The position numbers and the translations under genes were made by a program. DNA of 64,000 bases from Seohaeicola saemankumensis (lineage in GTDB: Bacteria > Pseudomonadota > Alphaproteobacteria > Rhodobacterales > Rhodobacteraceae), in NCBI RefSeq assembly GCF_021021435.1, contig NZ_JAINWI010000010.1:186001-250000 (forward strand), read 5' to 3'. The stretch's first letter is position 1. Each line of letters begins with the position of its first letter. The notes beneath the pieces are model-generated. The model did no database searches. It was not told where the DNA came from and saw only the letters and a program-made list of their open reading frames with translations. Of the stretch, positions 28,030-36,323 are shown one piece after another.

Positions 28030-28863
28030 ATGAATTCCGCCTATGGTCTTGCCCTTTGTCTTGCCACATTCTTTCCATCGGCAGTTCCTGTCAGCGCCGA
28101 TCAGGTCCGCCCGCGCCCCTATGCCGCCCTGAAGCAGGTTTTGGACGCGGTCGAGGGATTCGACAGTTGGCCAAAACGTGCCGAGCCCGGGTATCTGTTG
28201 CAGGCGCCGCATCGCGGCGATGGCATTCGTGTGGCCAGCCACTTCAAAGGCCAGACCCTTGGCATCGTGACCCAAAGCAGCGGCGCGCGTTTCGATACGA
28301 TCACCAACGCGCAAGCGACAGCGCCGCTCTCGCTCGTAATGGGGCCGGATGGTCAGGGATTGGCGGTTGCGTATCATAACGGCTTTGGCACAAACGCCGC
28401 ATTCCCTATCGGTCCGGACGGGTTTGCCGTGATTTCAGGGCGGGGTGAGGGTGCCTTGGCAATCCTTTTCGATCACGACCAGCGCGCCACGGGGTTCTTG
28501 GCCCATTCCGACTATGCTGATCCGCTTGGCACCCGCCCTGCCCGCCGTGGCGCTATCGAGGTGGTTTTTATGTCCCGCGAGGGGCATGTTCTGGCCAGAA
28601 TAGAAGCCGGTCTAGAACAGGGGATCACGGCCTTGGGATTTGAAACGGCCAGCGGTGCCCCCGAAATTGCAGGGCTTGTCATCCTCAACACCGATCCCGG
28701 CGGGATTGCGGTTGACGACATCCTGTTCGCAAGGGCCCCGATGGTCGGCAAGATGCAACACCCCGCGCAGAATTGGCGCACGGACTCTTGGCACGCTGGT
28801 TCAGGGACGATAGCGTTTCTACATGCTAGGAAAACTTCTCAAAACCTTCCGCGCCAGCCATGA
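28030..28863 (+). CDS. Secreted protein of unknown function
   Basis: A 277-residue protein whose N-terminus (MNSAYGLALCLATFFPSAVP, cleavage probably after VSA) is a Sec signal peptide. The body is beta-rich with many Gly/Asp turns and two cues of a concanavalin-like or jelly-roll fold (GIVTQSSGARFDTI, VILNTDPGGIAVDDILF); I cannot assign a family. Its last 41 bases overlap the start of the first TerB-like gene in a different frame, which suggests a coupled unit of four genes ending at 30523. Confidence 0.62.
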   Translation: MNSAYGLALCLATFFPSAVPVSADQVRPRPYAALKQVLDAVEGFDSWPKRAEPGYLLQAPHRGDGIRVASHFKGQTLGIVTQSSGARFDTITNAQATAPLSLVMGPDGQGLAVAYHNGFGTNAAFPIGPDGFAVISGRGEGALAILFDHDQRATGFLAHSDYADPLGTRPARRGAIEVVFMSREGHVLARIEAGLEQGITALGFETASGAPEIAGLVILNTDPGGIAVDDILFARAPMVGKMQHPAQNWRTDSWHAGSGTIAFLHARKTSQNLPRQP

Positions 28864-29266
28864 GGCGCCCCTGCCCCAGCCGGATACACAACTGGCACTG
28901 GGGGCTTTGATGGTGCGTGTCGCAAAGTCGGATCACACGTATCTGCTGTCCGAAATCCAGCAGATCGACAGGGTGCTTGCGCGGCTGTTCAACCTCAATC
29001 CGGTGGCGGCCGCGAAAATGCGCGCTACCTGTGAGAAACTTGATGCAAGCGCACCCCATACAGACGCTTTCGCCGCACTGATCCGCGAGGGTCTGGACCA
29101 AGTCCACAGGCTTGCGGCGCTTGAGGCGCTTTGTGAGGTGATGCTTGCGGATGGTACGCCGCATGTAGAGGAAATCGAAGAAATCCACGAGACCCGCCTT
29201 CTTCTGGGTCTGACAGAAGAGGACTTGCGTGAAGCGCTTATCCGCGCCCGCGCTGCGCAAGGTTGA
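28823..29266 (+). CDS. TerB-like (tellurite-resistance-B fold) protein, copy 1
   Basis: A 147-residue all-helical cytoplasmic protein. Family marks are LGALMVRVAKSDHTYLLSEIQQIDRVL and ALEALCEVMLADGTPHVEEIEEIHET (read in parts), including the acidic metal-binding-type positions of the TerB/COG4103 group. No other ter gene is nearby, so tellurite resistance should not be assumed. The next TerB-like gene is a same-length paralogue 52 bases downstream. Confidence 0.78.
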   Translation: MLGKLLKTFRASHEAPLPQPDTQLALGALMVRVAKSDHTYLLSEIQQIDRVLARLFNLNPVAAAKMRATCEKLDASAPHTDAFAALIREGLDQVHRLAALEALCEVMLADGTPHVEEIEEIHETRLLLGLTEEDLREALIRARAAQG

Positions 29267-29318
29267 ATACAAAACGCCCTTGCCGCAATCTACCCGCACA
29301 CAGGAAAGACCCCACCCG

Positions 29319-29762
29319 ATGTTTGCCGACCTGCTGAAACGCCTGACCCAACCTGCAACAGACCGCCCCCTGCCCGATACCGATGCGCGGCTAGCGCTGG
29401 CAGCGCTTCTGGTCAGGATCGCCCGTGCCGACGAGGATTACGCCGCAGAAGAGGTGCACAGGATCGACCGAATCCTGATGTCACGCTACGCGCTGTCCCC
29501 GCACGAGGTGATTGCCCTTCGCAAAGAGGCCGAAGTGCTGGAAGGCGAAGCCCCCGATACGGTGCGCTTCACCCGCGCGATCAAGGATGCCGTCCCCTAT
29601 GAGGAACGTCTGGCGGTGATCGAGGCGCTGTGGCAGGTCGCACTTGCCGATGGTGCGCGCGACGGGGCCGAGGATGCGCTGGTGCGGATGGTCTCCAGTA
29701 TGCTGGGGGTCACGGATCAGGACAGCGCCATGGCGCGCCAACGGATGCAGTCACGCGGATGA
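29319..29762 (+). CDS. TerB-like protein, copy 2
   Basis: A 147-residue paralogue of the preceding gene product, with LAALLVRIARADEDYAAEEV and IEALWQVALADGARDGAEDAL. The start ATG 29319 has AGGAAAGAC upstream. Its stop overlaps the ATG of the PhnD-like gene (ATGA). The equal lengths and shared motif order indicate a tandem duplication. Confidence 0.8.
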   Translation: MFADLLKRLTQPATDRPLPDTDARLALAALLVRIARADEDYAAEEVHRIDRILMSRYALSPHEVIALRKEAEVLEGEAPDTVRFTRAIKDAVPYEERLAVIEALWQVALADGARDGAEDALVRMVSSMLGVTDQDSAMARQRMQSRG

Positions 29763-30523
29763 TCGCCAGCCTGCCGATGTATGACTGGCCCGAGGTTCAA
29801 GCACATCAGGACAGGTATTGGCAGGCGATCCGGCATTTCCTCGGCTTTGGTCCTTTGGAGCTCACGCGCGGTTTTACCGATTACGCCGCGCATTGGCTTG
29901 ATCCCGACCTGCTGCTGTCGCAGACCTGCGGGATGCCATACAGGGCATATCTTCATGGCAAGGTAACCCTGATCGGGACACCCGATTTCGGATTGCCGGA
30001 CAACCCGCCGGCCCATTATCACAGCGTTCTTGTGGTGAACACACTGGCGGATGGCGCCCATCTGTCCGATTTCATGGACGGGATATTCGCTTATAATGAT
30101 GGCGGCTCGCAATCGGGATGGGCGGCGGCCCAGATGCATCTGTCACAGCAGGGGCTGCAGGCCACGCGGTTTATGGAAACAGGCGGGCACCGCGCATCAA
30201 TCAAGGCGGTCGCCGCAGGTCATGCAGATTTGGCCGCGATAGATGCGGTCACGTGGGAACTTGCCCTGCGCTATGAGCCCGCTGCAACATCCTTGCGCGT
30301 GATAGACACAACCATTCCGACACCGGGCCTGCCTTATATCTGCGCGCCGGGTCACGACCCCGCATCGTTGCGCGCGGCCATCAGCGCCGCAATCGACAGC
30401 CTTGACGCCTCTGTGCGCGCGGCATTGCTTTTGCGCGGATTGCAGAAGATCCCCGCGCCCGCCTATCTGGCCCTGCCCGTTCCACATCCCCCGCAAGCTG
30501 ATAGCGCCGCTTTGATCCAATGA
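29759..30523 (+). CDS. PhnD-like (phosphonate-type) substrate-binding fold protein without a signal peptide
   Basis: A 254-residue protein resembling the periplasmic binding proteins of phosphate/phosphonate ABC importers (TRGFTDYAAHWLDPDLLLSQTCGMPYR in part, VVNTLADGAHLSDFM, and GGHRASIKAVAAGHADLAAIDAVTWEL in part). It starts MIASLPMYDWPEV with no signal peptide, and no phosphonate permease or ATPase is adjacent, so it may be a cytoplasmic sensor or orphan domain. It is coupled by ATGA overlap to the second TerB-like gene. Confidence 0.75.
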   Translation: MIASLPMYDWPEVQAHQDRYWQAIRHFLGFGPLELTRGFTDYAAHWLDPDLLLSQTCGMPYRAYLHGKVTLIGTPDFGLPDNPPAHYHSVLVVNTLADGAHLSDFMDGIFAYNDGGSQSGWAAAQMHLSQQGLQATRFMETGGHRASIKAVAAGHADLAAIDAVTWELALRYEPAATSLRVIDTTIPTPGLPYICAPGHDPASLRAAISAAIDSLDASVRAALLLRGLQKIPAPAYLALPVPHPPQADSAALIQ

Positions 30524-30600
30524 CGCGCAAAGACTGTGCAATATGGGCCTGACCAAGGGTCACTTCGGTCGTTTCGGCCCCCGACATTCCGTATTGGAAG

Positions 30601-30631
30601 TTGCATTAAGCCAGTTTTTCCGTCCTATTGT
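30601..30631 (+). promoter_or_regulatory. Weak candidate promoter for the amine/amino-acid importer operon
   Basis: TTGCAT at 30601 and TATTGT at 30626 are 19 bases apart, 31 bases before the ATPase gene start. The spacing is long, so this is tentative. Confidence 0.3.
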
Positions 30632-30661
30632 GACGCTAACGTAAAGCCGCAGCAGCCCTGA

Positions 30662-31453
30662 ATGATGGACAACCCCGTGACCGACGCGCCGCCAGTCATC
30701 GAGATCCGCAACCTGCACAAAGCCTATGGTGCGCTGGAAGTGCTCAAAGGCGTGGATATCTCTGCCAGACGCGGCGATGTGGTCTCGTTGATCGGCTCTT
30801 CGGGCTCTGGCAAGTCAACGCTCTTGCGCTGCGCCAATCTGCTGGAAGACAGCCAGCAGGGCGAAATCCTTTTCAAAGGGGAACCGGTGCGCTGGCGTGG
30901 CACCGGGTTGAACCGCCATCCGGCGGATGCAAAGCAGGTGCTGCGGATCAGGACCAATCTCAGCATGGTGTTCCAGCAGTTCAACTTGTGGGCCCATATG
31001 ACGATCCTGCAAAACGTGATGGAAGCGCCGGTCACCGTCCTCAAACGTGACCGCTCCGAGGTGGAACGGGCCGCGCGCCGCTATCTGGACAAGGTCGGCA
31101 TCGGCGAGAAATGCGACGTCTATCCCGCGCAGTTGTCCGGCGGGCAGCAACAGCGCGCCGCAATCGCCCGCGCCCTGTGCATGGAACCCGAGGCGCTGCT
31201 TTTCGATGAACCGACATCGGCGCTGGACCCCGAACTGGAGCAGGAAGTCGTCAAGGTTATCAAGGATCTGGCCGCCGAAGGGCGCACCATGATGATCGTG
31301 ACCCATGACATGCGACTGGCGGCCGACGTGTCCGATCACGTGGTCTTTCTGCATCAGGGCCGGATCGAAGAACAGGGCGCGCCTGCAACCGTCCTCAGCG
31401 CGCCCAAAACCGAGCGTCTGCAACAATTTCTTTCTGCCTCCGTTCCGGCCTGA
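30662..31453 (+). CDS. Polar amino-acid-type ABC importer, ATPase
   Basis: A 263-residue HisP/OccP-like ATPase. Walker A GSSGSGKS is at residues 45-52, the Q-loop region is MVFQQFNLWAHMT, the signature is LSGGQQQR, and Walker B is LLFDEPTSALD. The insertion DAKQVLRIRTNLS is typical of the lysine/arginine/ornithine and octopine group. Two in-frame ATGs (30662, 30665) are possible starts. It heads a four-gene importer followed by amine-metabolism genes. Confidence 0.94.
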   Translation: MMDNPVTDAPPVIEIRNLHKAYGALEVLKGVDISARRGDVVSLIGSSGSGKSTLLRCANLLEDSQQGEILFKGEPVRWRGTGLNRHPADAKQVLRIRTNLSMVFQQFNLWAHMTILQNVMEAPVTVLKRDRSEVERAARRYLDKVGIGEKCDVYPAQLSGGQQQRAAIARALCMEPEALLFDEPTSALDPELEQEVVKVIKDLAAEGRTMMIVTHDMRLAADVSDHVVFLHQGRIEEQGAPATVLSAPKTERLQQFLSASVPA

Positions 31454-31521
31454 CAACTGCGACGGGGCTGATACAACCGGGACCCGAACCCGGATCAAAT
31501 CCAACCAAGGGAAAACGACTG

Positions 31522-32250
31522 ATGAAAAAAATGATCCTGACGACAACCGCACTGGCGCTGACCGCCGGCATGGCACTGGCGCAAAGCCAGACCATCCGCA
31601 TGGGCACCGAGGGCGCCTACCCTCCGTACAACTTCCTCAACGACAAGGGCGAGGTCGATGGTTTCGAGCGCGAGTTGGGTGACGAGCTTTGCACTCGCGC
31701 CGAGTTGACCTGCGAATGGGTCACTACCGATTGGGACGGGATCATCCCCAACCTCGTGTCGGGCAACTACGACACGATCATCGCGGGCATGAGCATCACC
31801 GCCGAGCGTGACGAAGTCATCGACTTCACACAGAACTATATTCCGCCCGCAGCGTCTGCCTATGTCGCGCTGTCCGCAGATGTCGATGTTGCCTCCGGTG
31901 TTATCTCGGCTCAGGCCTCGACCATTCAGGCGGGATATGTCGCGGAAAGCGGTGCCACCCTGCTGGAATTCGCAACCCCCGAGGAAACCGTGGCCTCGGT
32001 CCGTAACGGCGAGGCGGATGCCGTCTTTGCCGACAAGGATTACCTTGTGCCGATCGTCGAGGAATCCGGCGGCGCGCTGACCTTCGTGGCCGAGGACGTC
32101 CAACTGGGCGGCGGCGTCGGCATGGGTCTGCGCGAAAGCGACACCGAACTGCGCGACAAATTTGACGCGGCGATCCAGTCGATGAAGGATGACGGCACGC
32201 TCAATACGCTGATCGTCAAATGGTTCGGCGAGGACGTGGACACGTTCTGA
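31522..32250 (+). CDS. Polar amino-acid-type ABC importer, periplasmic binding protein
   Basis: A 242-residue family 3 solute-binding protein. A Sec signal peptide (KKMILTTTALALTAGMALA) is followed by TIRMGTEGAYPPYNFLND, the standard first beta strand of this family, and by DWDGIIPNLVSGNYDTIIAGM. Its closest classes bind basic amino acids and opines. A perfect hairpin and a dispersed repeat lie between it and the permease gene and probably boost its relative expression. Confidence 0.93.
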   Translation: MKKMILTTTALALTAGMALAQSQTIRMGTEGAYPPYNFLNDKGEVDGFERELGDELCTRAELTCEWVTTDWDGIIPNLVSGNYDTIIAGMSITAERDEVIDFTQNYIPPAASAYVALSADVDVASGVISAQASTIQAGYVAESGATLLEFATPEETVASVRNGEADAVFADKDYLVPIVEESGGALTFVAEDVQLGGGVGMGLRESDTELRDKFDAAIQSMKDDGTLNTLIVKWFGEDVDTF

Positions 32251-32267
32251 TCCTTTAGCCACCCAAC

Positions 32268-32296
32268 GGGATGCCGCCTTTGATGCGCGGCGTCCC
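32268..32296 (+). other. Intercistronic hairpin after the binding-protein gene
   Basis: GGGATGCCGC, a nine-base loop, then GCGGCGTCCC gives ten pairs including one T-G. No T-run follows, so this looks like an mRNA-stabilising or attenuating hairpin, which is common after binding-protein genes. Confidence 0.6.
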
Positions 32297-32298
32297 CT

Positions 32299-32319
32299 GT
32301 TTCATCTTGCGACAAATAC
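32299..32319 (-). repeat. Dispersed intergenic repeat, copy 2 (reverse orientation)
   Basis: Read on the minus strand it is GTATTTGTCGCAAGATGAAAC without the first base. It lies inside the importer operon just after the hairpin, and it is the only copy that is antisense to both flanking genes. Confidence 0.6.
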
Positions 32320-32349
32320 GCATTCCGAACCTCTGCGTCAGGGCCAGTC

Positions 32350-33234
32350 ATGTTCAGTTTCTGCACAGATCCAGCCACGCTGTCCGATTTTGCATGGATG
32401 GCCTGCTATCTGACGACCGGCAAGCATATGAGTTTCTACTACGCTTTCGGCACTGTGCTGGTTCTGCTAGCGATCACCGCCCCCACCGCGCTGGCCTTCG
32501 GCTTTGCTGGCGCATCCGCCGCACGCTCGCGTTTCCTGCCGCTCAGCCTGTTTGGAAAGGGCTATATTGCCATTGTGCGGGGCGTGCCCGATATTGCGTT
32601 CTTCCTGTTTTTCGTGATCGCACTGGATCAGGGGCTGGAATACCTCAAACACCAATGGGTCTGTCCCGACTGGGATCAACCGGTCCGGCAAGGCAATGAC
32701 TTCATCGTCTGTCAGGCCGCCAAGGTGCCCTTGGGCAATTCGGCGCAATGGGTGCATAAGACCTACAGTTTCTTCGTGGCGGTCTTCACCTTTGCTATCG
32801 TGTTCGGGGCCTTTGCCGCCAACGTGCTTTTCGGCGCGATGCGCGCGGTTCCCCGCGCACAGCTTGAAACGGCCGAGGCTTACGGAATGACGCAGCGCCA
32901 GACATTCTGGCGTATCGTTGTGCCGCAAATGTGGGTCTATGCCCTGCCTGGTCTGTCGAACCTTTGGATGGTCCTGATTAAATCCACCCCGCTGCTGTTT
33001 CTGCTGGGTGTCGAGGATATCGTCTACTGGGCGCGCGAGCTTGGCGGTTCCAAGACACCACGCTTTACCGATTACCCGCATGGTGACTGGCGGATGTGGT
33101 ACTTCCTTGTCCTGTTGGTCTTTTATCTGGCCTTCACACGGGTCTCTGAGGTGGTGCTTGACCGCGTGATGGCGCGGCTGACATTAGGGCAGGCCACAAC
33201 CGGCGGCGAAGCACAGCGCAGGGCAGAGGCATGA
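32350..33234 (+). CDS. Polar amino-acid-type ABC importer, permease 1
   Basis: A 294-residue inner-membrane permease of the HisM/HisQ family. It has the conserved KGYIAIVRGVPDIAFFLFF start of the permease domain and the EAA loop TAEAYGMTQRQTFWRIVVPQMW. It is longer than usual because of a soluble insertion of about 40 residues (YLKHQWVCPDWDQPVRQGND in part) in the periplasmic-loop region. It overlaps permease 2 by four bases. Confidence 0.92.
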   Translation: MFSFCTDPATLSDFAWMACYLTTGKHMSFYYAFGTVLVLLAITAPTALAFGFAGASAARSRFLPLSLFGKGYIAIVRGVPDIAFFLFFVIALDQGLEYLKHQWVCPDWDQPVRQGNDFIVCQAAKVPLGNSAQWVHKTYSFFVAVFTFAIVFGAFAANVLFGAMRAVPRAQLETAEAYGMTQRQTFWRIVVPQMWVYALPGLSNLWMVLIKSTPLLFLLGVEDIVYWARELGGSKTPRFTDYPHGDWRMWYFLVLLVFYLAFTRVSEVVLDRVMARLTLGQATTGGEAQRRAEA

Positions 33235-34037
33235 GTTGCGCGCAAACCATCATGGATTATGGCTTGCGGAGCATCGGCATCGGCGAGCGTCTGTTGCCGC
33301 GCAGCGATTTTACCTTGTGCCAGCAATTCACGCTGATCGGGTCCGGACTGGTCTGGAATATCTATTTCGGGGTCATTGCTCTGGCGGCAGGGTTTTTTCT
33401 GGCCACGGCACTGGCCTTGGGCAAGGGCGCGCGTAGCCGCTGGCTTCGCAAACCCTCTGAATGGTTCATCTTCATTTTCCGTGGATCGCCTTTGTTCATC
33501 CAGTTCTTCTTTGCCTACTTCCTGTTTCTCAGCCTGAAATCGGTGCATCCGTTCTTTGATCCGTTCAGTTCGGCTTGGGCGGGGGCGCTGGTGGTTCTTT
33601 TCTTCAACACAGCCGCCTATTCCGCCGAGATTTTCTATGGCGCGCTGAAATCCATCCCCCGCGGCGATGTCGAGGCAGCGGATGCCTATGGCATGTCCGG
33701 CTGGCCGCGCTTTCGCCGCGTGATCTGGCCCACGATGCTGCGGCTTGCTTGGCCGGGTTACACGAACGAGGCGATATTCCTGTTCCACGCGACCACGCTG
33801 GTATTCTTTTCCGGCTTTCCAGCGCAGCAACAAAAGGGCGATGCCCTTTATTATGCACGCTATTTCGCGGATCAGACCTTCAACCCTTTCGTGCCCTATC
33901 CGATCCTTGCGGCCTATTTTATCCTGCTGACGCTCGTGATTATCGGCCTGTTCGGGCTGGTTAACCGCCGTCTCAACCGCCATCTGCCCGCCGAACAAAG
34001 ACGCAAAATTCGCTTGCGCCCCAATCTTATCAGGTAG
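33231..34037 (+). CDS. Polar amino-acid-type ABC importer, permease 2
   Basis: A 268-residue partner permease. The start of the transmembrane domain (SGLVWNIYFGVIALAAGFFL), the conserved FRGSPLFIQFFFAYF and the EAA loop AADAYGMSGWPRFRRVIWPTM are clear. ATG overlaps the stop of permease 1. A 188-base AT-richer leader region then separates it from the first glutamine synthetase homologue. Confidence 0.92.
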   Translation: MSCAQTIMDYGLRSIGIGERLLPRSDFTLCQQFTLIGSGLVWNIYFGVIALAAGFFLATALALGKGARSRWLRKPSEWFIFIFRGSPLFIQFFFAYFLFLSLKSVHPFFDPFSSAWAGALVVLFFNTAAYSAEIFYGALKSIPRGDVEAADAYGMSGWPRFRRVIWPTMLRLAWPGYTNEAIFLFHATTLVFFSGFPAQQQKGDALYYARYFADQTFNPFVPYPILAAYFILLTLVIIGLFGLVNRRLNRHLPAEQRRKIRLRPNLIR

Positions 34038-34046
34038 TATCAAGTT

Positions 34047-34131
34047 TTTGATCATATTTTACGGGTGTGATCCGAAGTGCTTGGATTAGTGTTTTGGACT
34101 GCTACAACCCGCGTGATGAAATTTGATCATA
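34047..34131 (+). promoter_or_regulatory. TTTGATCATA direct repeats in the glutamine-synthetase leader
   Basis: TTTGATCATA occurs at 34047-34056 and 34122-34131, 75 bases apart (about seven helical turns), in a stretch clearly richer in A+T than its surroundings. Each contains the palindrome TGATCA. They could be paired operator sites for the amine-metabolism genes. Confidence 0.4.
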
Positions 34132-34148
34132 AACAAAGGACCAAGGGC

Positions 34149-34229
34149 ATGGACCTTCACTCCCGACACTGGTGCCCGCTGCGCCGGTGCGGGACAAGCC
34201 AGCCCTCAACCCGTCAGGTGAGACGATGA
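34149..34229 (+). CDS. Candidate 26-residue leader peptide overlapping the glutamine synthetase start
   Basis: An ATG with AAGGA nine bases upstream opens a 26-codon frame (MDLHSRHWCPLRRCG, then TSQPSTRQVRR) that ends in a TGA overlapping the ATG of the next gene. Six of 26 residues are Arg, including one AGA codon. The overlap means ribosomes that finish the leader would be placed at the synthetase start. A leader that senses basic amino acid or polyamine supply is possible; no homologue is known to me. Confidence 0.4.
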   Translation: MDLHSRHWCPLRRCGTSQPSTRQVRR

Positions 34230-35560
34230 AGAACTGGCTGAGAAAGCACCCCGAAGTGCGTACGATCCGCGTGGCTGCGGCCGACCTGAACGCGCAGGCG
34301 CGCGGCAAACGGGTGCCCACGCGCTTTGCCGACAAGGTGGTTGACGATGGCACACGCTTTCCGCTTTCCGTGCTGAACCTCGATATCTGGGGCGAGGATA
34401 TCGACGACAGCCCGTTGGTCTTTGAAACAGGCGATGCGGATGGTGTTCTGAAGCCCACGGAACGCGGCTTCATGCCGATGCCGTGGCTGGAAGCCCCCAC
34501 TGCCCTCTTGCCGATCTGGATGTTCCGCGAGGATGGCCGCCCCTATGAGGGCGATCCCCGCCACGCTCTGCGCGCGGTCGTGGACCGCTACAGGGCCGCT
34601 GGCCTGACACCTGTTGTGGCGGTCGAGCTTGAGTTTTTCCTGATCGACGACTCGGGGCGCAAATTGCAAGTGCCCGTCAGCCCGCGTTCGGGTAAACGGC
34701 GCAAGGCGGCAGAAACCCTGTCGATCCGTGCGCTGGATGCGTTCGATACTTTCTTCACCGACCTCTATGAGGCTTGCGAGGAAATGGACATCCCCGCCGA
34801 CACCGCGATTTCCGAGGCGGGTCTGGGCCAGTTCGAAGTCAACCTGATGCATTGCGACGATGCCCTGCGCGCAGCGGATGACGCATGGCTCTTCAAGATG
34901 CTGGTCAAAGGTCTGGCACGTCGGCACGGTTTTGCCGCCTCCTTCATGGCGAAACCCTATGAAGATTACGCTGGCTCCGGCCTTCACACACATTTCTCTG
35001 TTCTCGACAGTGATGGGCGCAATATTTTTGATGATGACGGCCCTTTGGGAACAGAAAAGTTGCGTCACGCCGTGGCGGGATGCCTGAACGCGATGGTCGG
35101 ATCAACGCTTGTCTTTGCACCGCACTGGAACAGCTATGATCGGATGGTGCCCGGCGCGCATGCGCCCACCGGCATCTGCTGGGGCTACGAGAACCGGACA
35201 GCCGCAGTGCGGATTCCGTCGGGCAGTTCCAAGGCGCGGCGGATCGAACATCGTGTCGCGGGCGGGGATGTGAACCCCTATCTGATGCTGGCGGCCATTC
35301 TGGGCGCAGCCCTGAACGGGATCGAGGACAAGGTCGAACCGCCTGCTCCAATCACCGGCAACGCCTATGCGCTGGATCTGCCACAAGTGCCCACGACATG
35401 GACAGACGCGATTCACGCCTTCGAAACCTGCCCCGAGATCGCGCGCACCTTTGCGCCCGAACTGATCCGCAACTTTGTGCTGACCAAGCGGCAGGAACTC
35501 CACTACATGGGCGAGTTGACCCCAGAAGAGCGCGTCGAAATCTATCTCGATACGGTCTGA
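34226..35560 (+). CDS. Glutamine synthetase family protein, PuuA-like, copy 1
   Basis: A 444-residue GS-fold ligase. Catalytic segments are visible: VELEFFLID, EAGLGQFEVNLMH, GSGLHTHFSVLD, and ENRTAAVRIPSGS. This subgroup (PuuA/GlnA-like) gamma-glutamylates amines such as putrescine instead of ammonia. I start it at ATG 34226, preceded by AGGTGAGACG, because the longer frame from 34172 shows no homology. It follows an amino-acid-type importer and precedes an amidotransferase and a second homologue. Confidence 0.88.
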   Translation: MKNWLRKHPEVRTIRVAAADLNAQARGKRVPTRFADKVVDDGTRFPLSVLNLDIWGEDIDDSPLVFETGDADGVLKPTERGFMPMPWLEAPTALLPIWMFREDGRPYEGDPRHALRAVVDRYRAAGLTPVVAVELEFFLIDDSGRKLQVPVSPRSGKRRKAAETLSIRALDAFDTFFTDLYEACEEMDIPADTAISEAGLGQFEVNLMHCDDALRAADDAWLFKMLVKGLARRHGFAASFMAKPYEDYAGSGLHTHFSVLDSDGRNIFDDDGPLGTEKLRHAVAGCLNAMVGSTLVFAPHWNSYDRMVPGAHAPTGICWGYENRTAAVRIPSGSSKARRIEHRVAGGDVNPYLMLAAILGAALNGIEDKVEPPAPITGNAYALDLPQVPTTWTDAIHAFETCPEIARTFAPELIRNFVLTKRQELHYMGELTPEERVEIYLDTV

Positions 35561-35639
35561 CCCTTCTTTATGCCATTGGCCCCCTTGCTGTGGCGGGGGG
35601 GCTTGGCTACCATCACGGCCATTCCAACACTGGTGATCC

Positions 35640-36323
35640 ATGAAAATCGGCATCCTGCAAACCGGCCACGCCCCTGACGAGGTCAAGGGCGATCTCGGCG
35701 ACTATTCCGATATGTTCACACGCCTGCTGGGCGGGCATGGTTTTGATTTTATCACGTACAACGTGGTTGACGGCGAGTTTCCTGACGACCCGCAGGCGGC
35801 GGATGGCTGGCTGATCACCGGATCGAAACATGGCGCCTATGAGGATCACCCGTGGATCCCGCCGCTGGAGGATCTGATCCGCGCCATTCGCGATGCCGGC
35901 AAACCGCTGATCGGTGTCTGTTTCGGGCATCAGATTATCGCGCAGGCCCTTGGCGGCAAGGTCGAGAAATTCGCAGGCGGCTGGGCCGTGGGCGCCACAG
36001 AATACGCGTTCGAAGATGGTATGCTGACCCTGAATGCATGGCATCAGGATCAGGTGACTCAACTGCCCGAAGGTGCCAAGGTGCTGGCATCAAACGCGTT
36101 TTGCGCCAATGCGGCCCTGGCGATCGGCGATACGATCCTGACCATCCAGCCGCATCCGGAATTCGGCGCGGCCCTGCTGGACGGGTTGATCACCCATCGC
36201 GCGCCGGGGGTGGTTCCCGCAGATCAGATCGCTGCGGCCCGCGAGAAACTTGGCACATCGCTTGACTCAGACCGCTTTGCACAGCGCATGGCGGCCTTCT
36301 TCAAAAGGACCGCAACACAATGA
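35640..36323 (+). CDS. Class I glutamine amidotransferase
   Basis: A 227-residue class I glutaminase-fold protein. The nucleophile elbow is LIGVCFGHQI and the catalytic His-Glu is in QPHPEF. Between two GS homologues it may act as a gamma-glutamyl amide hydrolase in place of PuuD, which has a different family signature; this role is inferred from position. Its stop overlaps the ATG of the next gene. A G/C-rich hairpin (35579-35602) lies upstream. Confidence 0.88.
   Translation: MKIGILQTGHAPDEVKGDLGDYSDMFTRLLGGHGFDFITYNVVDGEFPDDPQAADGWLITGSKHGAYEDHPWIPPLEDLIRAIRDAGKPLIGVCFGHQIIAQALGGKVEKFAGGWAVGATEYAFEDGMLTLNAWHQDQVTQLPEGAKVLASNAFCANAALAIGDTILTIQPHPEFGAALLDGLITHRAPGVVPADQIAAAREKLGTSLDSDRFAQRMAAFFKRTATQ

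Noticed and set aside
28823-29762. Tellurite-resistance operon
   Set aside because: Only the TerB fold is present; TerA, TerC, TerD, TerE or TerZ genes are absent, so resistance cannot be claimed.
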